The notes beneath the pieces were generated by a model that did no database searches, was not told where the DNA came from, and worked only from the letters and a program-made list of their open reading frames with translations. Positions 7,773-17,284 of a stretch of 64,000 nt of DNA are shown in pieces (positions within the stretch are counted from its first letter, which is position 1; every line of letters begins with the position of its first letter). The stretch is from Pyrinomonadaceae bacterium (GTDB lineage: Bacteria > Acidobacteriota > Blastocatellia > Pyrinomonadales > Pyrinomonadaceae): assembly GCA_030841085.1 (NCBI GenBank), contig JAVEDP010000025.1, positions 248,001 to 312,000 on the forward strand, read 5' to 3'. A program made the position numbers and the translations under genes.

Positions 7773-10700
7773 CTAGAAACTGAACTTGAGCCCGAATTGA
7801 ATTAGGCGCGGATTACTGCTGGTGGAAATAATTTTTCCAAAGCGTCCAGCTCCCAGCGTCGGATTGATCGTGCCGTCGGCATTGAAGTTCGCCGCCGGGA
7901 CGGCATTCAGATCGCTGATTGGGTTCGCGTAGTTCACCGTATTGAAAAGATTGAAAAACTCCGTGCGAAACTCAATGGCCTTCGACTCCATAAAGCGGAA
8001 GCGCTTGATCACGGAAAAGTCCACGTTGTTTTGATGTGGTCCACGCAGGATGTTGCGCGTGAGGGTGCCGATGTCTGTGCCGACTGCGGCTGCAGTTGCC
8101 AAACCTCCGGAACTTGGTATCACAGCTCCTGCCGCCACCACCGGGCGAGCGAATGCGAGTGGATTAAAGAAATACCCGGCAGGCACATTGCTAAACGGAT
8201 CCCCGACCAGATTTGGTCGAGACAGCGCCGCGCCGTTAAGTCCATATAACGATCCAGCGCCAGTGTCCACGATGTCGATCGGCAGACCTGACATGGAAGT
8301 TACGATCGTGGCGACTTGCCAGTTGCCCAGCAACACCTTGCCGGCACTGGATTCCTTGGCGAACTGCGGTGTCGGAATTTCGTAGATGGCGCTGAACACT
8401 AAACGATGTTTACGATCAAAATCGGACCGCCCGCGGTTGGCATTAAAATCCAGTTGATTGCCGAGAATTGGACTGGTTTCGCCGACTGCGCCAGGATTCA
8501 GCACCCCACCCGCGCCTGGACCACCGCCCTGCCCGGAAGCGTTATCGATCGATTTGGCCAGCGTGTAAGAAGCGAGAAAACTGAGACCGTTTGTGAAACG
8601 TCTCGTCAAACTCATTTGCAGCGAGTTGTAGTGCGAATACGCCGTCGATTGGTTCTGGAAGAAATTATTAATCCCGACACCTTGGAACGGTGCGCGCAGA
8701 GCGGCATTCGCGGGCGTGTTAGTAGTGATTACTGCACCGGTCACAGCGTTGGTAATCGGACTCGTGGGACTTGCAAGCCTTGCCTGATTAATACCCACCT
8801 GACGAAAGAGATTTTTACCGCGCGTGCCCACATAGCCTACTTCAAGCAGATAGTTCTTATGGATTTCGTACTGTGCATTAAAGTTGAATTGATGAAGATA
8901 CGGAGTGCGAATGTTCCGATCGAAAAGCGTTCCGGATAGTGCCACCGTCGGCACCAGAGTCGGGAACGCGCTTATCGGAGGCGCAGGAAAGAAGGGATTC
9001 GCGATTGAAGGAAAAACGAGGGCGCCGAATACGTATGTCGGCGGCGCGATCACGTTAAGAGTGATGTATTGAAACGACGTGCGCGAATAAAAGATTCCAT
9101 AACCGCCTCGCAACACCAACTTTCCAGAATCGAGCGGCGAATAGGCAAAGCCCAGCCGCGGCGCAAAATTGTTCGGGTCAATGCTGTTGAGCACGCGTTT
9201 GCCAACATTCGGTATGTCAGCAAGGTCGTATTGTGGAATCACATTTCCAGCCTGCACGTAACCGCCGATAGGTGGTCCAATCGGAGTTCCGTTAACCGCA
9301 AGGGGCCGGGGAACATACAGGGCCGGATCGAATGTGGCGATGCGGCCGCGCGTGTCATAAGGCGGTAGATCGAGCTCGTAACGCAGCCCCAGATTCAGCG
9401 TCAGTTTGCGGTTGACCTTCCAGTCATCCTGCGCAAAGAAATTGTAGTCCGAGGCGCGAAGACTTCGATTTCCAATACCACTTCCGAAAACCGTAATGAA
9501 TGGAACACCCTGCAAGAAGTTTGCAAAGCTGAGGAATTGAATCTGACCGCGAGTAAAGAAGTTTAGAACGTAGTTGTTTTCGTTGTAGCGATACTCACCA
9601 CCAACACGCAGGTTATGACTCCCCTTAGTAATTGAAAGAGTATCGGACAGAGTGGTTGAAGGCGCGACTGCCTTCACATCGATAGTGGCCGAGGTGCCGA
9701 TCGTTACACCGCCGGCAGACGGATTAATTTGAATCAGTCCCAAACCGGGGAAGAGATTCGCGTTCGAGCGGGTAATGCCGACTGCTGAATCATTCAACGG
9801 TTCCTGCGGGTAAGCATCCACTCGAATGAAGTTGTAGCCGACGCGCAGTTCATTGAAAACAGTTGGACTGAAAATGTGTGTGTGCTGCAACGTCACCAGG
9901 CGGTTGTTGTTCTGCTGGAAGTTGCCAAAGCCAGGGACGTTCGGCCCACCGCCAAGGAAACTCGGCAGCACGAGAGTCTGCGGCGCGTTAGAAAAAAAGA
10001 ATTTGAAAGAGAACGTATTGTTTTCGTTGTAGCGATAATCGAGGTTGGCGTTGAACTGGTTTTCATTAAATACCGACGGCGTTGAGCCGGTATAGGTTCC
10101 GTTGGGACCGTTAGGCGTAGGAATAAGAAAACTGCCATTCGGCAGTTTGGCGTTCAGAAGGTTCAGGGCCACCGCGTTGATGGGGAAACCGTACGTCGCC
10201 TGCAATGTCGCCGCCGATCGATCGTTCGTCAAACGCGGATCCACAAGAATGCTCGAGGAAACGCTGTTGATGAGCGAAGCACCGTTGCGCTCGCGCGTGG
10301 CCTGGAAGGAACCGAAAAAGAATAGTTTGTCCTTCTTAATTGGGCCACCGACGTAGCCACCCAAAACTTTGCGCGTCAACACGGGGCGCGCCACGCCCGA
10401 TGCAATTAGAAAAGGATTGTTTGCGTTGAACCGTGCGTTGCGCAGGAAACCATAAGCGCCGCCGTGAAAATCGTTGCCGCCACTTTTCGTTACCGCCTGA
10501 ATATTCCCGCCGCCCGAGCGACCGAACGTTGCGTCGTAAAGCGAAGTCTGAACCTTGAACTCTTGAATTGTTTCCGGCGCTGGTACCGCCAGCGATGGGG
10601 CCGAGTTCGTGCCCATCGAGTTTGCGTCGATGCCGTTAATCTGAAAATTGTTGTTGGTTACGCGTGCGCCATTGACCGAGATGTTCTGCGAGTTACGACC

Positions 10701-11228
10701 AACCGCAGTGTTGTCCGGCAGATACGTCGCGGCGCCGGGCGATAGTCCCAGGATTTGTGTGAAGTTGCGTGTCGCCAACGGCAATTCCGAAACGGTTCGG
10801 CTGTCAACTACCCGGCCCAATTGCGGGCCTTCAGTTTGCGCCAACTGCGGCGCCGCCTCGATCGTCACGGTTTCGGTAACAGCGCCTACCACCAAACCAG
10901 GATCAACCGTTGTGGTTTCGGTGAGCGCGACCTTGACATTATCGGCGATGAATTTTTTGAAACCATTCGCGGTCGCGGTAACGGTGTAGTTGCCGGGCGC
11001 TAACAACGGAACAACATAGTTACCCGATTCATCAGCGACGACGGTGCGCATTTCGCCAGTGCCCTTGTTGGTCACAGTCACTTCCGCGCCAGGCACCGAA
11101 GCGCCAGTCTCGTCGGTAACATTGCCTCCGATGCGGCCGCTAGTCTGACTTTGGGCAAGCGCCGTAACACTGAACAAGACCAACAGCGAAAGGGAGATTA
11201 GAGTTAGAAAGGCTCGTCGCATAGTCAT
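7773..11228 (-). CDS. TonB-dependent receptor 1 (Oar-like, CarboxypepD_reg domain)
   Basis: A 1,151-residue outer-membrane receptor. A signal peptide ending ...TALAQ is followed by a carboxypeptidase regulatory-like beta-sandwich (about residues 30-115; GNVTDETGASVPGAEVTV, GNYTVTATANGFKK). Next come a plug domain (about 130-260; NISVNGARVTNNNFQINGID, TKSGGNDFHG) and a long barrel ending in the terminal aromatic signature LIQFGLKFSF. This layout is the Oar-like class abundant in Acidobacteriota, used with TonB/ExbBD to import large or scarce ligands. No ligand can be named. The start ATG 11228 has AAGGAG upstream. An alpha/beta hydrolase gene follows by 10 bases. No SusD-like lipoprotein is adjacent. 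Confidence 0.92.
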   Translation of the reverse strand: MTMRRAFLTLISLSLLVLFSVTALAQSQTSGRIGGNVTDETGASVPGAEVTVTNKGTGEMRTVVADESGNYVVPLLAPGNYTVTATANGFKKFIADNVKVALTETTTVDPGLVVGAVTETVTIEAAPQLAQTEGPQLGRVVDSRTVSELPLATRNFTQILGLSPGAATYLPDNTAVGRNSQNISVNGARVTNNNFQINGIDANSMGTNSAPSLAVPAPETIQEFKVQTSLYDATFGRSGGGNIQAVTKSGGNDFHGGAYGFLRNARFNANNPFLIASGVARPVLTRKVLGGYVGGPIKKDKLFFFGSFQATRERNGASLINSVSSSILVDPRLTNDRSAATLQATYGFPINAVALNLLNAKLPNGSFLIPTPNGPNGTYTGSTPSVFNENQFNANLDYRYNENNTFSFKFFFSNAPQTLVLPSFLGGGPNVPGFGNFQQNNNRLVTLQHTHIFSPTVFNELRVGYNFIRVDAYPQEPLNDSAVGITRSNANLFPGLGLIQINPSAGGVTIGTSATIDVKAVAPSTTLSDTLSITKGSHNLRVGGEYRYNENNYVLNFFTRGQIQFLSFANFLQGVPFITVFGSGIGNRSLRASDYNFFAQDDWKVNRKLTLNLGLRYELDLPPYDTRGRIATFDPALYVPRPLAVNGTPIGPPIGGYVQAGNVIPQYDLADIPNVGKRVLNSIDPNNFAPRLGFAYSPLDSGKLVLRGGYGIFYSRTSFQYITLNVIAPPTYVFGALVFPSIANPFFPAPPISAFPTLVPTVALSGTLFDRNIRTPYLHQFNFNAQYEIHKNYLLEVGYVGTRGKNLFRQVGINQARLASPTSPITNAVTGAVITTNTPANAALRAPFQGVGINNFFQNQSTAYSHYNSLQMSLTRRFTNGLSFLASYTLAKSIDNASGQGGGPGAGGVLNPGAVGETSPILGNQLDFNANRGRSDFDRKHRLVFSAIYEIPTPQFAKESSAGKVLLGNWQVATIVTSMSGLPIDIVDTGAGSLYGLNGAALSRPNLVGDPFSNVPAGYFFNPLAFARPVVAAGAVIPSSGGLATAAAVGTDIGTLTRNILRGPHQNNVDFSVIKRFRFMESKAIEFRTEFFNLFNTVNYANPISDLNAVPAANFNADGTINPTLGAGRFGKIISTSSNPRLIQFGLKFSF

Positions 11229-11753
11229 CGCTTGAGATTCTCCTTCACGTAAAACTGGGCTGCAACCTGATTGATGGGATGGCGACTGACCTGCGCAGAA
11301 CTACGCGGCAACGTCGCACGGAGATGTTTGGCCGAAACTCCTGGTGCAAATGGCGCTCCATGCCAAACCGATTGCTCAGCGAAACGAGAATCGCGGATTA
11401 TCTGATTGAAACAGGCGTTATTTGCGAATCGCGCAAGCGAGTAACGGGTGGGCTGGCGGCGAGATTGCTAAATTAATGAACAGTGAAATTCGGGGAGCGC
11501 TCAAACTTTGGACAGTGTGGGTTTTAACATTTTCGTTTGATAGGTGTTGGAACTTTACCCTGTCGTGGGTTGATGAATACAGAACCGGAAGCGGTAGCGA
11601 CCGGGTCGGACTGGCGATAACAACATCTTCAAGAATCCCCGAATTGCCAGTTTACAATTACGGTGAATTCGCGACTTCGCAGACCCGGTCGCTACGGCTC
11701 CCGGTTCTGTATTCGTCGACCCACAACGCAAAATAGACCCGGCAGGTTCACGA
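11229..11753. other. Spacer between response regulator and receptor 1
   Basis: A stretch of 525 bases with no convincing gene. It contains the leader of the receptor gene (ribosome binding site AAGGAG near 11240) and, at 11565-11727, copy 1 of palindromic family B. Short frames here overlap the repeat and have no family features. Confidence 0.6.
11565..11727. repeat. Long inverted repeat, family B copy 1
   Basis: GTGGGTTGATGAATACAGAA, continuing through CCGGAAGCGGTAGCGACC, faces its inverted copy ending CGTCGACCCACAAC. The arms are about 45 bp and the loop about 70 bp. A second copy, alignable through the loop in the same orientation, is at 15675-15844. Together the two copies bracket the two-component system. 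Confidence 0.9.
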
Positions 11754-13115
11754 TCAGGTGGGTTCGCCCTGATACTTGCGCATCTTGTTGTAAAGAGTGT
11801 TGCGCGTGACGCCGAGAATCTCAGCGCCACGGCTGAGGTTGTTGCCGGTGGCCCTCAGTATTCTTTCGATATGCATTCTTTCAATTTCATCAAGCGATAA
11901 AAACTCATCACCATCGCTGGTCTGTTTCGTTTCCAGTATTTCTGGTCCACCGAGCGGCAGATCGCGCGCGTGAATGCGATCGCCCGAACACAAAATAACC
12001 GCACGCTCGATAACGTTGCGCAGTTCGCGAATGTTGCCGGGCCAGTTATAACTTTCAAGTAAGACTTCCGCTTTCGGAGTCATGCCCTCCACCCGCCGGT
12101 TGAGTTTCTGGCTGTAGTGTTCGACGAAATGTTGCGCGAGCGGCAAGATGTCTTCGCGACGTCCTTTGAGTGACGGCATGGTTAGTGGCACGACGTTGAG
12201 ACGGTAATACAAATCTTCGCGAAAGTGTCCGCGCTTTATTTCTGACTGCAGATTACGATTCGTCGCCGCCACTACGCGCACGTCAACTTCCTTCTCCTGG
12301 ATTCCGCCGACGCGCCGGAAACGTTTTTCTTCCAAAACGGTAAGCACGCGCGCTTGAATGGCTGGCTCCATCTCGGCGATCTCGTCGAAAAAAATCGTGC
12401 CCGCATGGGCCAGCTCAAACAGTCCCGGCTTGTTTGCCACGGCGCCGGTGAACGAGCCTTTCTCGTGTCCGAACAATTCAGACTCTAACAATTCGCGGCT
12501 CAGTCCAGCGCAATTAACAGCGACAAACGGCTTTTCATGGCGAACGCTAAGCCGGTGAAGCAGGCGGGCAATGACGCCTTTCCCCGTGCCGGTTTCGCCC
12601 TGCAACAGCACGGTTGTATCGGACGGCGCGAGCAGTTCAACCGTTTGGTAGATGCGCAGGATCGCGTCGCTTGTCCCCTGAAAATGCTCAGCCGCCATGC
12701 GCTGTTGGACCAGGCCGGCGAGCAACAATTCGCGACGGGCCCGGCTCTGTTCCAAAGTTTTCGCGATCAGAATCAGCAGGCTTTCGGGATCGAAAGGCTT
12801 GGTAAAGAAATTTTCTGCGCCGTTTTTCAGCGCGAGGATTGCAGTCTCGATCGTTCCATGCGCCGTCAGAATGATCACCGGCACGTCGTCGTCAATTTCT
12901 TTTATGCGCGTCAGCAACTCGAGGCCGCTAACGTCGGGCAAACGCAGATCGAGCAAGATCACTTCCGGCGCATTTTCAGTAACGATTGGCAGGGCCTGCG
13001 CGCCACTCTCGGCTTCGAGGACGCGATAGCCTTCGCCTTCCAGCAGTTGGCGCAAACCAAAACGCACCGAAGGCTGATCGTCTACTACAAGGATTTTGTC
13101 TTTTGCCGAAACCAT
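11754..13115 (-). CDS. NtrC-family sigma-54-dependent response regulator
   Basis: A 453-residue bacterial enhancer-binding protein. The receiver domain (1-120) has the acidic pair VVDD, phospho-acceptor Asp56 in VILLDLRLPD and the switch Lys in FFTKPFD. The AAA+ domain (about 140-380) has Walker A GETGTGKG, the sigma-54 contact loop as GSFTGA (Ser in place of the usual Ala), Walker B GTIFFDEIAEM and the arginine-finger region. A Fis-type helix-turn-helix ends the protein (SRGAEILGVTRNTLYNKM). Phosphorylated by the upstream kinase, it would activate sigma-54 promoters. I could not find a clear -24/-12 element in this window, so its targets are unknown. It is separated from the kinase gene by 141 bases on the same strand. 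Confidence 0.93.
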   Translation of the reverse strand: MVSAKDKILVVDDQPSVRFGLRQLLEGEGYRVLEAESGAQALPIVTENAPEVILLDLRLPDVSGLELLTRIKEIDDDVPVIILTAHGTIETAILALKNGAENFFTKPFDPESLLILIAKTLEQSRARRELLLAGLVQQRMAAEHFQGTSDAILRIYQTVELLAPSDTTVLLQGETGTGKGVIARLLHRLSVRHEKPFVAVNCAGLSRELLESELFGHEKGSFTGAVANKPGLFELAHAGTIFFDEIAEMEPAIQARVLTVLEEKRFRRVGGIQEKEVDVRVVAATNRNLQSEIKRGHFREDLYYRLNVVPLTMPSLKGRREDILPLAQHFVEHYSQKLNRRVEGMTPKAEVLLESYNWPGNIRELRNVIERAVILCSGDRIHARDLPLGGPEILETKQTSDGDEFLSLDEIERMHIERILRATGNNLSRGAEILGVTRNTLYNKMRKYQGEPT

Positions 13116-13256
13116 TTTTTAAACGAGTTTTGGACAGAATTTACAAGATTCACGAGATGCAGAAAGAAAAACTTTCGGAAGAACTAGAATCCATTTGGAC
13201 CACCTAAGCTATCTGGCTATCGTGTCAATCATGTAAATCCTGTCTAACTCCTGCTC

Positions 13257-15548
13257 TTATTCCTGGCCCAGTGGCAATTTAATCGTGAACGTCGTCCCTC
13301 GCCCGCCGTCCGACCGCAGTGCAATGCTGCCGCCGTGATCGTGAATTGTCTTGCGAACGATCGCCAGGCCCAATCCCACTCCATTCGGCCGCGTCGTAAA
13401 GAACGGATCGAAAACTTTGTTCAGATTTTCGATAGCAATCCCTGCGCCAGTGTCGCTCACCTGTATCTGCACCTGCGAAGGTCCGTTCGCTTCCCTGCTC
13501 GACGCCAGCCGAATTTCGCCTCCGCGCGCGGTGTGCTGTAACGCATTCTCAAAAAGGTTCGCAAAGACGCCATACATCTTGCGGCGGTCGACACGCGGGT
13601 AGCCAACCTCTTCCGGATACTCGACCGTCAGCCTGATGCCTTTCTTTTCCGCCTGGCTGCGAAATTCTTCTGCGACTTCAGCAATTACTACGCGCAAGGC
13701 GGAATCGTCGGTGTCCAGGCGCACCGGACGGCTGTGCTCAAGCAATTGCTCCATCAAATAATTTAGCCGGCTCACTTCCGTCATCACGACATCGAGGAAC
13801 GGTTGCACTGCTTTACGATCCGCCAGCCGCCGCGCCAGCGCGCTTAACGTCGTCGTGATGCCAAACAGCGGATTGCGCACTTCATGCGCGACTCCGGCCA
13901 CCAGTTCGCCCACCACGGCAAGCCGCTCGGAAATGATCAGTTGCTGCGACAGTCGCTTCTGCTCAGTTACATCTTTGACTATTCCAAGGTGAAACACTTT
14001 GCCGTCGGCCGCATCAGTAACCGCGCGAACACTAAGACGCGCCGGCATCAATTCGCCGGTTTGCCTGCGCAGGTCGCATTCGATGTCCAGCGCTTTGCCT
14101 TCGCGCGTAAGTTGATTTTGCAAGCCCGTTCGTGCCATGTCGCTTAGCACGAGTTCGTCAATAAGGTTGACGCCTTCCAGCTCTTCACGCGAATCGTAGC
14201 CAAGCATTGCCGCCAGCGCCGGATTAATGTTTACCAGCTTGCCTTGCGGAGTACTGCGATACAGGCCATCGACCGCGCTTTCAAATATCTGGCGATAGCG
14301 TTCTTCGGACTCGCGCACTTGTTCGAACAGTTGCGCGTTACGCAACAAGTGCGCTGCCTGCGTCGCGAAGATTGTTACCAGTCGCTTTTCTTCCTCACGA
14401 AAACCGCCCTGCTTGTTGATGACCTCGATCGTGCCGAGCATGTGTTGCCCGGCATTCAGCGGCACGGCCAGCAACTCGCGAATATTCCCTTGTGCCTTTT
14501 CGCTCAGCAACGGATCCATGCGCGCATCATTCGTCATGTACGCCTCGCCGGTGCGAAACACGCGCGTGGCAATGCTGCTTTCTTCAGGGGCGAAACTCAG
14601 GCTTAGGAGGTCTTCATCACGCATGCCGTACGCGGGCACCTGTGCGTGGATGCGCTTCTTTCGTTCGTCGTATAAGAGGATCACGCAGGTTTCAGCGCCC
14701 AACAGCCGCGCAATCTTTCGTGTCAGCAATTCGCAAATCTGACTGACTTCGGCGCCGGTGCCCATCAGCAACGAGATGTGATAAAGGCCGCTGGAGCGCT
14801 CGATTTCCTGTTGCAGTTGCAGCGCCGCTTCATTAATCGTCTGCGCAAGTTGTCCGATTTCGTCTTGCCGTTTCACCTCCAGCGGTTCGACCACGCCGCC
14901 AACCGTGAGACGAGCGGCGAGTTCTTCCATTTCCCGAAGCGGTTTGAGTATGACGAAGTAAAGAATGCCAACGGTTATGGCAGCCGTAACAACGAGTGAA
15001 GCAATCGCAGCTTGAATCGCAATTCCCACCTCGGTCGAGTCAATAAAAAAACGCGAAGCGAAGTACGCGACCAACAGCGCCAGCAAAACGGCTAGCCAGC
15101 CGGCGGCAAACTTCCCAATCAAACTGCGGCGCGGATCGAACAACCAGCGCGCGGAAGGCTTTTTCGCAATGCGACTGCGATCCTTTATTTCCTGAATGGC
15201 GCGAATCGCTTCTTCGCGAGTCGCAAAAATGTTGGATTCGAGATCCTTCGCGGCGCCGAGGTAACGCAACACCGAACGCGTCAGGCCGCTCGAGGAATAA
15301 CGGACCGTCTTCAGGCTGTAACGATCGTAAAGGTCCTTAATGCTTTCGCCGTAGTAATCGACGATCTCCGGCGCCATCTCGGTGCCTTCATAGTTGACGA
15401 CGGCGTAAGCGCGGCCACCTGCGAGCGTGGCGCGCACCATACGCCGCATTTCGTCCACCTGCTCGCGGGTTTCAATGCGCAGACCGGCGAGGTCGATGAA
15501 GAGGATGTTTTCCCTGGCGTCAAATACGAATCGATCTTGAAACTGCAT
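13257..15548 (-). CDS. Membrane histidine kinase (HAMP-GAF-PAS-HisKA-HATPase)
   Basis: A 763-residue sensor kinase. Residues 1-125 form a soluble alpha/beta domain resembling a STAS/SpoIIAA-like fold (FVFDARENILFIDLAGL), unusual for this position. Two membrane helices (about 146-168 and 178-201) enclose only a short external loop. HAMP (200-250), GAF (about 255-405) and PAS (about 412-530) domains follow. The HisKA domain carries phospho-acceptor His555 in GVAHEVRNPL, and the HATPase domain has the N, G1 and G2 boxes (NLFENALQH, DTGAGI, GVGLGLAIV). The tiny extracellular loop suggests an intracellular or membrane signal read by GAF/PAS. It pairs with the downstream NtrC-type regulator. Confidence 0.92.
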   Translation of the reverse strand: MQFQDRFVFDARENILFIDLAGLRIETREQVDEMRRMVRATLAGGRAYAVVNYEGTEMAPEIVDYYGESIKDLYDRYSLKTVRYSSSGLTRSVLRYLGAAKDLESNIFATREEAIRAIQEIKDRSRIAKKPSARWLFDPRRSLIGKFAAGWLAVLLALLVAYFASRFFIDSTEVGIAIQAAIASLVVTAAITVGILYFVILKPLREMEELAARLTVGGVVEPLEVKRQDEIGQLAQTINEAALQLQQEIERSSGLYHISLLMGTGAEVSQICELLTRKIARLLGAETCVILLYDERKKRIHAQVPAYGMRDEDLLSLSFAPEESSIATRVFRTGEAYMTNDARMDPLLSEKAQGNIRELLAVPLNAGQHMLGTIEVINKQGGFREEEKRLVTIFATQAAHLLRNAQLFEQVRESEERYRQIFESAVDGLYRSTPQGKLVNINPALAAMLGYDSREELEGVNLIDELVLSDMARTGLQNQLTREGKALDIECDLRRQTGELMPARLSVRAVTDAADGKVFHLGIVKDVTEQKRLSQQLIISERLAVVGELVAGVAHEVRNPLFGITTTLSALARRLADRKAVQPFLDVVMTEVSRLNYLMEQLLEHSRPVRLDTDDSALRVVIAEVAEEFRSQAEKKGIRLTVEYPEEVGYPRVDRRKMYGVFANLFENALQHTARGGEIRLASSREANGPSQVQIQVSDTGAGIAIENLNKVFDPFFTTRPNGVGLGLAIVRKTIHDHGGSIALRSDGGRGTTFTIKLPLGQE

Positions 15549-15674
15549 TGCGGTTTGCCATTAAGAGGTTCGCATCGAACTCTACTACCGAAGAATAGCT
15601 GTCGGCAACTGAACTCCCAAAATGGGAGCTTGCTCTGGGCTCGCGAAGCGCGGCGATAGCACAAAAGCCTTGGG

Positions 15675-15844
15675 GTGGGTCGATGAATACAGAACCGGGA
15701 GCAGTAGCGACCGGGTCGGACGTAGCGATAGACAGTGTCTCTATTTGATGGATCCTCGAGAATTTCATTTCACAATGACAATGAACGCGCACGTCGCCGA
15801 CCCGGTCGCTACCACTCCCGGTTCTGTATTCGTCAACCCACAAC
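15675..15844. repeat. Long inverted repeat, family B copy 2
   Basis: The same arms as copy 1 (GTGGGTCGATGAATACAGAA and CGTCAACCCACAAC). Its loop also aligns with that of copy 1 (GCGATA near the start, TTTCACAATGA versus TTTACAATTA later), so the two are full-length direct copies about 4.1 kb apart. Confidence 0.9.
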
Positions 15845-15846
15845 GG

Positions 15847-15882
15847 AAAAAAAGTCAGGCAGCCACTTCTCGTAGCTGCCTG
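15847..15882 (-). terminator. Rho-independent terminator after the DUF4956 gene
   Basis: On the minus strand CAGGCAGC, an 11-base loop and GCTGCCTG form a perfect 8-bp stem. It is followed by AC and seven T. It lies 95 bases beyond the stop of the DUF4956 gene and is the clearest intrinsic terminator in the window. Confidence 0.8.
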
Positions 15883-15949
15883 TTCGGCGATTGCAACCTG
15901 TCGGTTGTTTACGCGAGCGCGGCCAGGGCGGAAACAGTTGGCTTGGCAC

Positions 15950-15974
15950 CAACCGCAAACTAACAGTTTGCTTG
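15950..15974. repeat. Family A half element
   Basis: AACCGCAAACTAACAGTTTG followed by CTTGAC matches one arm of palindromic family A. The partner arm is absent upstream, so this is a solo hairpin unit or a decayed copy. It sits just after the stop of the DUF4956 gene. Confidence 0.75.
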
Positions 15975-15976
15975 AC

Positions 15977-16903
15977 TCAATTATAAATGTACGTGGAACT
16001 CTTCTTCTGCTCCCATTCTAACGCGGCGATGTTGTCTGAGTCTTCGGAAAATATTTCTTCGCTGAGTTGATCGGTCGTGTCGGCATAGCCAAGGCTTAGC
16101 TCATAGACGATCTTGCCGTGTTCGCCTTCCTCGCTGCCGCGCTCCAACTGGCGCACTTCAAAACTGAAACCATGTCTCTCAAAAAGATTCTTGAGCACCT
16201 GGCGCGTGCGGTCCAGATTCCGTGTCTCGATTCGCACTTCCATAGAACGAAATATCTGCGCCGATTCGAAGTGCTCCAAAATCCAAAGAACGGCCAGCAC
16301 GAAAATGGTGAGAATCACCGCCATGTCCAGCCGTCCCACACCGCACGCCAACCCGACGCCGAGGCAAAGCAACAGCACAGTCGTTTCTTTTGGATCGCGA
16401 ATGTTTGTGCGAAAGCGAACCAGCGAGGCGGCGGCAAAGATGCCGAAGGCGCGCGCGGCGCTATCACCGACAATGATCATCATCGCAGCGGCCACCACGG
16501 CCAACAGAATCTGCGTCTGGGCCACGTAGGGATTCCGTCTATTAATTGAAATGCCGCGCCGCCAGCGAAATGCCAGCAGCATCGCCAGAAATGCGGCTAT
16601 CAGGAATCTCAGCAAAACTCGAACGGCAACGATTCCACGTTCCTCTTCAGTCGCGGCGTGGGTTGGGGCGTCAATCCCAAAGACTTCAGAAAGCACCGAG
16701 CGATTGCCCTCGTTTCTGGCATCTGCAGAAGTTTGCGCCGGTGACGAATTATTATTTGCCTGCTCCGCCGGCGTCGTTGCGCGCTCGGGAATGTTTCTTA
16801 CCGGCGTTTCGGTACGACGCTCAAGCAGAACGTAAACGAGCAGGCCGCTGCCGAGAAGAACGGCGAAGAAAATTACCAGTAAGCGAACGGACTGTTTGTT
16901 CAT
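15977..16903 (-). CDS. DUF4956-domain membrane protein
   Basis: A 308-residue inner-membrane protein. One N-terminal helix (LLVIFFAVLLGSGLLVYVLL) is followed by a low-complexity Pro/Ala/Asn-rich linker of about 60 residues. A multi-helix core then contains FAAASLVRFRTNIRDPKETT, the signature of DUF4956 and related to the MgtC-like RFRT-x-IRDP motif. A soluble C-terminal domain of about 90 residues (MEVRIETRNLDRTRQVL) has an ACT- or ferredoxin-like feel. Function is unknown; MgtC relatives are linked to magnesium homeostasis, but that transfer is weak. The start is fixed by GGAAGGAG eight bases upstream. A terminator follows at 15847-15882. Confidence 0.78.
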   Translation of the reverse strand: MNKQSVRLLVIFFAVLLGSGLLVYVLLERRTETPVRNIPERATTPAEQANNNSSPAQTSADARNEGNRSVLSEVFGIDAPTHAATEEERGIVAVRVLLRFLIAAFLAMLLAFRWRRGISINRRNPYVAQTQILLAVVAAAMMIIVGDSAARAFGIFAAASLVRFRTNIRDPKETTVLLLCLGVGLACGVGRLDMAVILTIFVLAVLWILEHFESAQIFRSMEVRIETRNLDRTRQVLKNLFERHGFSFEVRQLERGSEEGEHGKIVYELSLGYADTTDQLSEEIFSEDSDNIAALEWEQKKSSTYIYN

Positions 16904-16953
16904 TCCTCAACACTCCTTCCAGCCGCGCGGCTTTGCACAAAAAGTATTTTTAT

Positions 16954-17275
16954 CAGTCCGAGTTTGCGGACGAATGATAATAGCCCAGCAGTTTAGAGCC
17001 CGTGCCAAAACTCACGGTTCCCAGCGCCAAAGGCGCGAAATGTGAAAGCCTGGGCCACCGGCCCAGGTCGGCGAGTAAATTCTCCCGAGCGCTGAAGGCG
17101 CGAAATACCGATCATGCAAACTATGCCGCGCTTTCAGCGCTTCAAAGTTTAACTTCTCTTTACCTGGGGCGTTGCCCCAGGCTTTCACATTTCGCGCCCT
17201 TGGCGCTGGGAGACTGAGTTTTGACACAGCCTCTTAATCGCCGAGCTATTTTCAATCGTCCGCCAACGCGGACTG
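16954..17275. repeat. Nested palindromic element, family C copy 2
   Basis: The outer arms CAGTCCGAGTTTGCGGACGA and TCGTCCGCCAACGCGGACTG enclose a second inverted pair (GTGCCAAAACTCACGG versus ACTGAGTTTTGACAC). That pair in turn encloses a third element (17020-17211; CCCAGCGCCAAAGGCGCG versus its inverse). The order looks like successive insertion of palindromes into loops of older palindromes. It fills the gap between the secreted kinase-like gene and the DUF4956 gene. Confidence 0.85.
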
Positions 17276-17284
17276 AGCCGCAAA

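Noticed and set aside
12537-13187. Plus-strand frame of 216 codons opposite the response regulator
   Set aside because: The minus-strand receiver and AAA+ motifs are unambiguous, so the opposite frame is a shadow.
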